DNA of 45,662 nt from Arenibacter latericius DSM 15913 (GTDB lineage Bacteria > Bacteroidota > Bacteroidia > Flavobacteriales > Flavobacteriaceae), in contig NZ_AUKX01000042.1 in assembly GCF_000424985.1 (NCBI RefSeq), positions 1 to 45,662 on the forward strand. Direction: 5' to 3'. The translations under genes and the position numbers were made by a program. This document shows positions 8,184-15,380 of the stretch, in pieces (position 1 is the first letter of the stretch; each line of letters opens with the position of its first letter). The notes below the pieces were generated by a model. The model was not told the origin of the DNA, made no database searches, and was given only the letters and a program-made list of their open reading frames with translations.

Positions 8184-11084
8184 CTACCCCGTCATTCCCT
8201 CAATAAAGACCTGCACATACTCCTTCATTTTAGAGAGGATGCGCTCCCCTATTTCCCTTGCCTTTAAAATACTGGGCCTGTTGTCCAAGCATTTAAACAC
8301 CTCGTCTTTTATGGGTTCGTGCCCGCTGTAGATATAGGCGTCTATCAACGCTTTAAATTGGGCCTTGTCCAAATTCTCTTCTTCGCAAAGTTTTCCCAAA
8401 GCCAATACCTTCTGTTCCTGCCAATAGGCCTCAAACTCCTCCTCAATGGCATCCACATCATCTATCTTGGGCAGATTTTCCTCAATAAATTTCTCGATCA
8501 GTTCTCGCTTACTGCGCAGCATCACATCCCCTCCCAGCAGATCAATGATCGTTTTTTTCTGGGCCTGAGTCTCGGTTGGCTTGGCGTCCTTCAGCTTGGC
8601 CAATAACTTTATAATATAGGCTACATTAATCTGGTCACGGTGTATCAATTCCAATTCAAAATCGATATCGTTCAGAATGGAGGCTTTGTGTTTTTTGGCG
8701 TCTCGTTTTACTTTTTCGTATAGGTCTAGGTACTTGCTCTTATAATCTTCAAACTCCTGCGCCTCTATCGGCAAGTCCTCCCAATCAAAATCGGTATAAG
8801 ACTGCAAAACGTTCATGTTACGCATCAGTCGTCTAAAGGCCTGCACAAAGGCGGCCTCCTCCTCTTCGCTTCTTAAATCGTCCACGCTCTGGTAGGTGGG
8901 GGTAATTTCCCGTAGATTTTTTAAGGCTTCATCAAACTTCTCGGCAATCACCTCATAATCTGGCATGGTCACTACCTCAATGGCGTCCTTGTTAGAGAAT
9001 AGGGTAATAGCATCGTCCGTCGCCTTCTTAAGGTTACGGAAGCACAGTATATTTCCTTGCGACTTCTGCTCGCCCAAGGTTCTGTTGGTGCGGGAAAAAG
9101 CCTGTATTAAGCCATGCTGCCTTAAATTCTTATCTACATAGAGTGTATTAACCTTTTTGGCATCAAATCCGGTCAGCATCATGTTTACCACCAACACCAT
9201 ATCCAACCTATCTTTTTCGTCATTAAAGGTATCTTTCTCCCGTTCCTTTAATCGCTTACTAATGTCTTTAAAATAATTCTCGAACTGCTGACTGTCTTTG
9301 GTAGTATAACTGGTATTGTACATTTGGTTATAGTCGGCAATATAACTTTCCAGCCTATCCCTAGTATGACTGGCTTTATATGCCAATGCCGGTTCTGCGG
9401 CCCGAAGCATCTCATCACCAGGTAAAAAATCCTGGGCATCCTCATTATCTTCATTAGCCCCATAGGTAAAGATGGTAGCGATGCGCAGATTGTGCTCCCC
9501 CGCTTCCTTCTTTTGTTGAAAAATATCGTAATACGCAATTACATTGTCAATACTGCTCACGGCAAAAAGGGCCGAGTACTCCTTATTGAAGGTCTTCTGG
9601 TCGTGGTGGGCAATAATGTAGTCCGCAATTTTATTCAATCGCATAGGGGAATTTAGCACCTCATTCCTATCAATATCCTCTACTTCAATATCTATAAAAG
9701 TGTTGCTCTTATTCCGGTATTTACCGATATACTCGATACCGAATTTCAGTACATTCTCATCGCTAATGGCATCTGTGATGACGTACTTATGTAAGCACAC
9801 GCCAAACAAATCTCTCGTTGTACGCTTCCCTAGATCGTTTTTAGAGGCATTATCGGCAAAAATGGGGGTTCCAGTGAAGCCAAATAACTGACTTTCAGAA
9901 AAGAACTCGGTAATACGGGCATGGGTATCCCCAAACTGGCTCCGGTGGCACTCATCAAAAATAAACACGAAACGTTCGTTTTTTAGATGTTCCAGTTTAT
10001 TGCGATAGTGGCCCGATATAGCATTGTTCAATTTCTGAATGGTAGTGATAATTAGGTCCGAATCCTTACGTACCCCTTTTTTATCCTTGAACTTTCCCAG
10101 AAACTGTTGTATCAAACTGTGGGTGTTGTCCGTAGAATCTACACTCCCCTCTTTAAAGGCATTGAACTCCGTCATGGTTTGGTAATCCAAATCCTTACGG
10201 TCTACCACAAAAACCACCTTATAGACATGGGGAACGTCCATTAGAATCTGACTCGCCTTAAAAGAGGTTAAGGTCTTCCCCGAACCTGTAGTATGCCAGA
10301 TATATCCGTTCTCCCTAGTAGTTTTCACTTGATGGATAATGGCCTCGGTAGCATAGTATTGATACGGACGAAGCACCATCATGATCTTATGGGTTTCGTT
10401 GAGCACTATATACTGCGCTATCATCTTCCCCAAGTGGTCTGGGTTTAAAAAAGCAGTTGCAAAGTCGGTTAACTCGGTAATATTCTTATTGTACTTGTCT
10501 GCCCAGAAAAAGGTCTGCTTAACGGATTGCAGCCTATTATTGGCCAAATACTTGGTATTTACGCCATTGCTAATTACAAACAATTGTACGTACTGGAACA
10601 GGCCATGATTGCTCCAAAAGGAATGTAGTTGATATCGATTTATTTGATTAAAGGCCTCCTTAATTTCCAATCCACGGCGTTTAAGCTCTATTTGAACCAG
10701 GGGTAAGCCGTTCACTAACAGCGTAACATCATATCGATTTAGATAAGAACCTGTTTGTTGCACTTGGTTGGTTACCTGAAACAGGTTGTTGCTCCAATTA
10801 TCCGAATCGAAAAACTGCACATAGGCCACCTCTCCATCTTCCTTTAAAAAGCTAAACCGATCCCTTAGGGTTTTGGCCTTTTCAAACACATTGCCCTTTG
10901 CCAAGTGGTTAAGGATCCCATCGAACTCCTTATCGGTATAGCTAGTTTTATTAAAGGCTTCTAACTGTGATTTAAGGTTGGAGAGCAAGGCGTCTCCGTC
11001 CTGTACTTTTACAGAAGTATAGCCCAATCCAACGAGTTGTTGGATCAGGTTGTTTTCTAGGTTGGCTTCTGGTTGGGTGGTCAT
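8184..11084 (-). CDS. hsdR: Type I restriction enzyme, R subunit
   Basis: HsdR moves DNA using ATP and cuts it. The N-terminal nuclease site is VQIELKRRG (E-x-K), the helicase Walker A is TTGSGKT, the DEAD-box motif is FIFDECHRSQFGD (DECH), and TGTPIF (motif III) and MLTGFDAKKVNTLY with QAFSRTNR (motifs V-VI) follow. Length is 966 residues from ATG at 11084 (MTTQPEAN). A frame continues upstream to 11192, but that part is a translated palindromic repeat plus a poly-A tract, so I reject it. It is the last hsd gene; GIY-YIG and repeat clusters separate it from hsdS. Expression may be affected by the A14 tract four bases before the start. Confidence 0.93.
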   Translation of the reverse strand: MTTQPEANLENNLIQQLVGLGYTSVKVQDGDALLSNLKSQLEAFNKTSYTDKEFDGILNHLAKGNVFEKAKTLRDRFSFLKEDGEVAYVQFFDSDNWSNNLFQVTNQVQQTGSYLNRYDVTLLVNGLPLVQIELKRRGLEIKEAFNQINRYQLHSFWSNHGLFQYVQLFVISNGVNTKYLANNRLQSVKQTFFWADKYNKNITELTDFATAFLNPDHLGKMIAQYIVLNETHKIMMVLRPYQYYATEAIIHQVKTTRENGYIWHTTGSGKTLTSFKASQILMDVPHVYKVVFVVDRKDLDYQTMTEFNAFKEGSVDSTDNTHSLIQQFLGKFKDKKGVRKDSDLIITTIQKLNNAISGHYRNKLEHLKNERFVFIFDECHRSQFGDTHARITEFFSESQLFGFTGTPIFADNASKNDLGKRTTRDLFGVCLHKYVITDAISDENVLKFGIEYIGKYRNKSNTFIDIEVEDIDRNEVLNSPMRLNKIADYIIAHHDQKTFNKEYSALFAVSSIDNVIAYYDIFQQKKEAGEHNLRIATIFTYGANEDNEDAQDFLPGDEMLRAAEPALAYKASHTRDRLESYIADYNQMYNTSYTTKDSQQFENYFKDISKRLKEREKDTFNDEKDRLDMVLVVNMMLTGFDAKKVNTLYVDKNLRQHGLIQAFSRTNRTLGEQKSQGNILCFRNLKKATDDAITLFSNKDAIEVVTMPDYEVIAEKFDEALKNLREITPTYQSVDDLRSEEEEAAFVQAFRRLMRNMNVLQSYTDFDWEDLPIEAQEFEDYKSKYLDLYEKVKRDAKKHKASILNDIDFELELIHRDQINVAYIIKLLAKLKDAKPTETQAQKKTIIDLLGGDVMLRSKRELIEKFIEENLPKIDDVDAIEEEFEAYWQEQKVLALGKLCEEENLDKAQFKALIDAYIYSGHEPIKDEVFKCLDNRPSILKAREIGERILSKMKEYVQVFIEGMTG

Positions 11085-11088
11085 TATA

Positions 11089-11102
11089 TTTTTTTTTTTT
11101 TT
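11089..11102 (-). promoter_or_regulatory. A14 homopolymer directly before hsdR start
   Basis: On the coding strand 14 consecutive A residues are followed by TATA and the ATG of hsdR. A tract of this length is prone to slippage, and length changes would shift upstream elements relative to the start codon. Whether it alters expression cannot be seen from one sequence. Confidence 0.5.
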
Positions 11103-11103
11103 A

Positions 11104-11272
11104 CGATCATTGCGAGGCCGAAAGGCCGAAGCAATCTTATTAATTCGTGCTCCTTTGCCGCGCTTCACTCCGTTCCGCTCGCAAAGACTCAATCCGGGGT
11201 TATTGCGAGGCTGGTTGCAAGTCGGAACGACAAAGCAATCAGCCGAAGCAATCTGTTAGATCCCTCCACTCC
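11104..11272. repeat. Palindromic GC-rich repeat cluster 1
   Basis: Several units read CATTGCGAGGCCGAAAGG, GAAGCAATCT, CGCTTCACTCCG and TTGCGAGG...GAAGCAATC. These are pieces and inverted copies of one motif (cattgcgagg-n-gaagcaatc). The same motif recurs at 11525-11705 and inside hsdS. It is GC-rich against AT-rich surroundings and resembles the REP-like palindromes scattered in flavobacterial genomes. Confidence 0.75.
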
Positions 11273-11529
11273 GGATTCTCTTGCTCTATCAGGGCTACTT
11301 TCCTAGCCCTATTCCCTGCTTTTAGTTGTTTCTCCCTGCCTATAGCTTCTCCTATGCGTTGGAACACTTCATAGTATACCAACTTATCTACATTGTATCG
11401 CGCGGAGAACGATTTTTTATAGTACTTGGTTTTATGTTGCTGTATACGCCGCACCAAGTTAGACGTCACCCCCACGTACAGGGTGGTGTTGTTCTTATTG
11501 GCGAGTATGTACACATATCCTGGTTTCAT
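11239..11529 (-). CDS. GIY-YIG domain small nuclease-like protein
   Basis: The 96-residue protein is a stand-alone GIY-YIG domain of the UPF0213/YhbQ type: YVYILAN (the GIY part), TTLYVGVTSNLVRRIQQH (the YIG part with the catalytic R), YYEVFQRIGEAIGREKQLK with the conserved Glu, and a basic C-terminus ending in WRDLT. The last four or five residues are encoded by the flanking palindromic repeat. Such genes are frequent in Bacteroidota, often embedded in repeats, so it may have arrived with the repeats and need not belong to the restriction system. It could be a DNA nuclease or a repair factor. Confidence 0.8.
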   Translation of the reverse strand: MKPGYVYILANKNNTTLYVGVTSNLVRRIQQHKTKYYKKSFSARYNVDKLVYYEVFQRIGEAIGREKQLKAGNRARKVALIEQENPEWRDLTDCFG

Positions 11530-11705
11530 AATTTGCGAGTGAAACGAAGCAATCTTTCAAATTATTGCTGCTTGCCACGCTTCACTCCGTTTCGCTCGCA
11601 ATGACAAAAGCTTGCCGCGCTTCGCCTACCTAAAGGTAGGCTAGCTCGCAAGGACTCTCATTGCGAGGAGGAACGACGACGCAATCAGCCGAAGCAATCC
11701 GCCCA
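11525..11705. repeat. Palindromic GC-rich repeat cluster 2
   Basis: The cluster contains GCGAGTGAAACGAAGCAATC, GCTTCACTCCGTTTCGCTCGC (read in two parts), CCTACC-TAAA-GGTAGG as a perfect small hairpin, and CATTGCGAGGAGGAACGACG. Together with cluster 1 it brackets the GIY-YIG gene. Confidence 0.75.
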
Positions 11706-11724
11706 CTCATTCCAACTAAGCTAC

Positions 11725-13179
11725 TTACACAAACATCCGCTGCAACAACCCCTTCTTAAACGCCTGCGTTTTTTCTATCTGTTTATTTACTCCTTCTATT
11801 TTAGTGTCTATGGCCGATAAATAATTGGCGATTTTTTGTTGTTCTTCAATTGAGGGTAATGGGATTTTGATATGCGAAAAATTATCATAGAATAAATATT
11901 GTCGTACACCACCTTCTTCGTACCTTAAAATGTCTTTGTGAAATGTATAAGTATCCAAGTATGATAATAGGTATAAATCTTCTAAATTACCTTTTGTTTT
12001 AAAGCATACATAAAGGGAACTTACAATTACTTTATTAAGATTATAACTATATCCAATTGAACCTACATTTATTCTTGCTGGGTTATAAGCAAATGTTTCC
12101 GAGTTTACAATTTTATACATGCTAATATCATACCCCCTGTCATTACTATTTAAACCATCAAATTGCTCCGATTGTGGTCTAAAGCCCTCCTGATTGTTTA
12201 TAGAATAAATTGGATATTGAATATTCTCTTTATTTTTCTTGCCGACTTTATATGTTAACTCCCCCAACCTTTTCTCCTCCCAATCCGGGGCTTCGACCAG
12301 CTCACCCACCTCATTTTCTATTTTAAACCGTATTTTTTGAGAAAACAATTGCTGCATCACCCCTTTTTTATAGTCCTCCAACAATGCCTTCTTTTTGGTG
12401 AGCTGCTGTATTTTTTTGTCTACCGCCGATAAAAAGGAAGCTATTTTTTGTTGTTCGGGGAGGGAGGGGATGTTTAATTTTATATTCCTTAAATCTTCTA
12501 TACCTACATTCGTTTGATTTCCCGTACCTCCTTTAGACTCATTGAAAAAAAAATAAAAAAATCGTGAGGTTTTTATAAGATTATTAATAAAATCACTGTC
12601 TGTTCTATTTTCAACATATCTTAAACAAACTAGTCTTTGATTTAATAAAAACTTATTGTTTTCAAGTATGACAATAGAATAACCATAGTCTTGTTTACCT
12701 ACAGTACCTGTTAAAGTAAGAAGTATGTCTTTCTCTCTTAGTATATACTTCGATTCCCTTTCGTTAACATCGTCCCAGAACGATGGATTTCTGTCTAGTT
12801 GAAGTTCGCTTTTATAGACATTCGACATTTTAATAAGTTGAAATTTACTAACCGTATTTTTCATCTTACTACTTTTGAAAGCATAACCAGCAATAAATTC
12901 TATCTTATTCGACAATTTGGTTTCCTCCCACTCCCCCTCAAACTCTTTAAAACGGAGGGTGGGGATGCGGGGTTCTTTTGATTCGGGGTTCGCGTTGGGT
13001 TCGGCAGTTTGCTTCGGGTTGCCGAGTCGTGCCTCCTCGCCATTCCCTCGCAAAGACGTTTCTGTTTGAACAGGTTGCTTCTTCCCTGGTTCGACGTTCC
13101 GTTTACCTTGGAGAGTTTGCTTCGTCGTTCCTCCTCGCAAAGACAGCGTTGGTTGATGTTTGGGGGTATGCTCTGCCAT
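11725..13179 (-). CDS. hsdS: Type I restriction-modification specificity subunit
   Basis: HsdS gives the DNA sequence specificity for both HsdM and HsdR. The two target-recognition halves are visible: the first begins TLRFKEFEGEWEE (about 74-86) and ends in LPEQQKIASFLSAVDKK with a long helix; the second begins WEEKRLGELTYKVG and ends IEEQQKIANYLSAIDTK plus a second helix. Length is 484, somewhat above the usual 400-430, because about 60 residues at the N-terminus are extra. They carry SLRGGTTKQ and SLRGNGEEARLGNPKQ, the translated palindromic repeat, inserted in frame. The start at 13179 is supported by a TAATG overlap with the hsdM stop, and no other Met lies before the conserved part. Confidence 0.92.
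   Translation of the reverse strand: MAEHTPKHQPTLSLRGGTTKQTLQGKRNVEPGKKQPVQTETSLRGNGEEARLGNPKQTAEPNANPESKEPRIPTLRFKEFEGEWEETKLSNKIEFIAGYAFKSSKMKNTVSKFQLIKMSNVYKSELQLDRNPSFWDDVNERESKYILREKDILLTLTGTVGKQDYGYSIVILENNKFLLNQRLVCLRYVENRTDSDFINNLIKTSRFFYFFFNESKGGTGNQTNVGIEDLRNIKLNIPSLPEQQKIASFLSAVDKKIQQLTKKKALLEDYKKGVMQQLFSQKIRFKIENEVGELVEAPDWEEKRLGELTYKVGKKNKENIQYPIYSINNQEGFRPQSEQFDGLNSNDRGYDISMYKIVNSETFAYNPARINVGSIGYSYNLNKVIVSSLYVCFKTKGNLEDLYLLSYLDTYTFHKDILRYEEGGVRQYLFYDNFSHIKIPLPSIEEQQKIANYLSAIDTKIEGVNKQIEKTQAFKKGLLQRMFV
12978..13150. repeat. Palindromic repeat inserted in frame in hsdS
   Basis: Two units related to the clusters at 11.1 and 11.6 kb lie inside the 5' end of hsdS (CCTCGCAAAGAC at about 13134 and TCGCAAAGACG at about 13048, with GTTTGCTTCG units). 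They keep the frame open. Confidence 0.7.
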
Positions 13180-14750
13180 TAGAAAGGGGTTTCAATGTTT
13201 AACTGCTTACAGAAATCGGCTATGGTGGCGTCTGTGTCCGCTATTTCCTTGTTCAGGGCTTTTAATTGGGCCGATACCGCCGTGAGGTCTACCGGCTCCT
13301 CTTCTTCAAAGGTGTCTACATACCGGGGGATGTTTAGGTTGTAATCGTTTTCCTCTATTTCGTCCAAGCTTGCTACATAACTGTATTTGTCTACCGTAGT
13401 ACGCGCCTTGTACGTATCCAATATTTTAGCTATATCTTCTTCCCGCAGCATGTTCTGCGTCTTTACCTTTTCAAAATGCTGACTGGCATCTATGAACAAG
13501 ACATCCTGGTCACTGAACGTAGCCGAAGTGCGGTTCTTCTTTAACACCAAAATACAGGTGGGAATACTGGTTCCATAAAAGATATTGGCGGGCAAGCCTA
13601 TTACCGCATCCAAATAGTTACGGTCCTTTATAAGGTGTTTTCGGATGTGCCCTTCGGCAGCGCCCCTAAACAATACCCCGTGCGGTAACACCACCGCCAT
13701 GGTGCCATCGTCATCCAACTGGTGCACCATGTGTTGCACAAAGGCGAAGTCGGCCTTAGAACTGGGGGCCAATTTCCCATAGGCGGAAAATCGGTCGTCG
13801 CTCATAAACAACGGACTGGCGCTCCACTTGGCAGAGAACGGCGGATTCGCCACAATAGCCTCAAAACGCAGGTCTAGATGCTGTGGTCTTTCTAGGGTGT
13901 CCTCATTTTTTATATCGAATCGCTTATAATGCACATCGTGCATAATCATGTTCATTCGGCATAGGTTATAGGTGGTAGGATTCATCTCCTGCCCATAATA
14001 GGCACCTACACTTTTAACCTCTTTGGCCACCCGCAACAATAGGGAACCCGATCCACAGGTAGGGTCGTACACATTTTTTAGTTGTTCCTTGCCCACGGTC
14101 ACCAATTGCGCCAATACATTGGATACTTGTTGTGGGGTATAGAACTCCCCTGCCTTTTTCCCGGCGCCGCTGGCAAACTGCCCAATTAGATATTCATAGG
14201 CATCCCCAAGGACGTCGCTTTCGGTATTTTCCAAATCAAAATCCACCTCATCTAAATGAGTTAGGACTTTTACAATGAGTTCGTTCTTATCGTTTTCAGA
14301 TTTCCCCAACTTGGAACTGGTGAGGTCCAAGTCTTCGAACAAGTTGCCAAAATCCTCCTCACTTTCAGACCCCATGGTACTTTGCTCTATATGGGTAAGC
14401 ACTTTGGCAAGATCTCCTAGTATAAATTGCTGCTTTCCACCGCCATTACCCCTTTTTGCTAATTCACTGAACAGGTCGGACGGCTCAAGGAAGTAGCCCA
14501 ATCTATCCAAGGCAGCATCTTTTATGGCGGCCATATATTCGGCTTCCTGGGCATGCCCCTCAATTTCTTGAAAAGTGAGTCCGTCTGGTTGTAATATCTT
14601 ATTGGCATACAGGTTCATTTTTGTACTGAGGTACTTATAAAAAATGAAGCCTAGGATGTAATCTCGAAAATCATCAGCATCCATCTTACCCCGTAAGGTA
14701 TTGGCAATATTCCAGAGTTGCTGCTCCAGTTTTGCTTTGTGTTCTGTCAT
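13179..14750 (-). CDS. hsdM: Type I DNA methyltransferase, M subunit
   Basis: HsdM puts a methyl group on adenine and protects host DNA. The 523 residues show the HsdM N-terminal helical domain (LWNIANTLRGKMDADDFRDYILGF in part, residues 12-35), SAM-binding motif I DPTCGSGSLLL, and the catalytic motif NPPFSAKW (NPPF, N6-adenine type). The C-terminus has the usual short helix after VDLTAVSAQLKAL. It is the first gene of hsdM-hsdS(-GIY-YIG)-hsdR and overlaps hsdS by one base (TAATG). Everything looks intact. Confidence 0.95.
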   Translation of the reverse strand: MTEHKAKLEQQLWNIANTLRGKMDADDFRDYILGFIFYKYLSTKMNLYANKILQPDGLTFQEIEGHAQEAEYMAAIKDAALDRLGYFLEPSDLFSELAKRGNGGGKQQFILGDLAKVLTHIEQSTMGSESEEDFGNLFEDLDLTSSKLGKSENDKNELIVKVLTHLDEVDFDLENTESDVLGDAYEYLIGQFASGAGKKAGEFYTPQQVSNVLAQLVTVGKEQLKNVYDPTCGSGSLLLRVAKEVKSVGAYYGQEMNPTTYNLCRMNMIMHDVHYKRFDIKNEDTLERPQHLDLRFEAIVANPPFSAKWSASPLFMSDDRFSAYGKLAPSSKADFAFVQHMVHQLDDDGTMAVVLPHGVLFRGAAEGHIRKHLIKDRNYLDAVIGLPANIFYGTSIPTCILVLKKNRTSATFSDQDVLFIDASQHFEKVKTQNMLREEDIAKILDTYKARTTVDKYSYVASLDEIEENDYNLNIPRYVDTFEEEEPVDLTAVSAQLKALNKEIADTDATIADFCKQLNIETPF

Positions 14751-14876
14751 TATGTAGGTGGTGTAATTTTATTAAACCTTAAAGATATTCAATTATCTTA
14801 AAATTCCTATCGATTTAAAACGCGTATAATTAAAAAATGAATTTTAAAAGGGTCTGATTTTTAGTTATTGAAATAG

Positions 14877-15280
14877 AGAAGAAGAATAGATAGCTATTCG
14901 TCCGGAGACGATTGTCTATTTAAGGGTTTTACCAGTAATTCCAAAGCCAACTCTAAAATCACCAAAGCTCGATTTAATTTCAGAGACACTGTAGATACCT
15001 CATCAAGCTCGTGGATAGCCAAGGCTGATTATTATAGTTGCGATGGTGCTGGTTTCCTAATAGTAAACTACCTCGGGGCAAGCCCACAAGACTTTAAAAG
15101 AAAAAAAACGTATTGATTTCGAGGCAAGCCTCGGAGCTTTTAAATCTCGATTATCGAGTAAAAACATCGAAAAAGACCTACATATTTAAAAATGTCCCTA
15201 TCGCGATATGGAATAATTTTAAAGAAGCGCCTTCTTTTGGAACCTACTACAATAAACACATTAGGGATAAATTTCAATAG
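14877..15280 (+). pseudogene. Broken KTSC-domain gene
   Basis: Two frames on the plus strand together match a KTSC domain, a short module of about 60-70 residues of unknown function. The first half, in frame from 14877, has TSSSSWIAKADYYSCDGAGF then LIVNYL and stops at 15115. The second half, in another frame, reads TYIFKNVPIAIWNNFKEA then SFGTYYNKHIRDKF and stops at 15280. Between the halves lies about 100 bp of repeat-like sequence (about 15071-15175) with a run of eight A. No start codon is obvious upstream. I infer a gene disrupted by a palindromic repeat and a frameshift in the A run. The two frames could in principle be joined by slippage. Confidence 0.55.
15071..15175. repeat. Repeat-like insertion in KTSC remnant
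   Basis: CTCGGGGCAAGCCC and GAGGCAAGCCTCGGAGC are related units; AAATCTCGATTATCGAG follows (a CTCGAT-ATCGAG palindrome). The segment lies where the KTSC domain should run on without a gap. CTCGGAGCTTTT is also found in the small insertion at 27114-27196. Confidence 0.5.
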
Positions 15281-15380
15281 CTTCTTTAAACTACCCCTCA
15301 GACGTAAATCAGAATAAATGTAGATTACTCCTTAACCCACTAGCAGACAAGCTCCTTTCGGGTATCTAAACCTCACCCCC

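Noticed and set aside
11085-11192. Longer N-terminus for HsdR
   Set aside because: It is translated palindromic repeat and poly-A; the conserved protein begins at 11084.
12978-13150. CRISPR-like array from repeated GCGAGG units
   Set aside because: Units are irregular, inverted and without spacers of even length; they are palindromic repeats.
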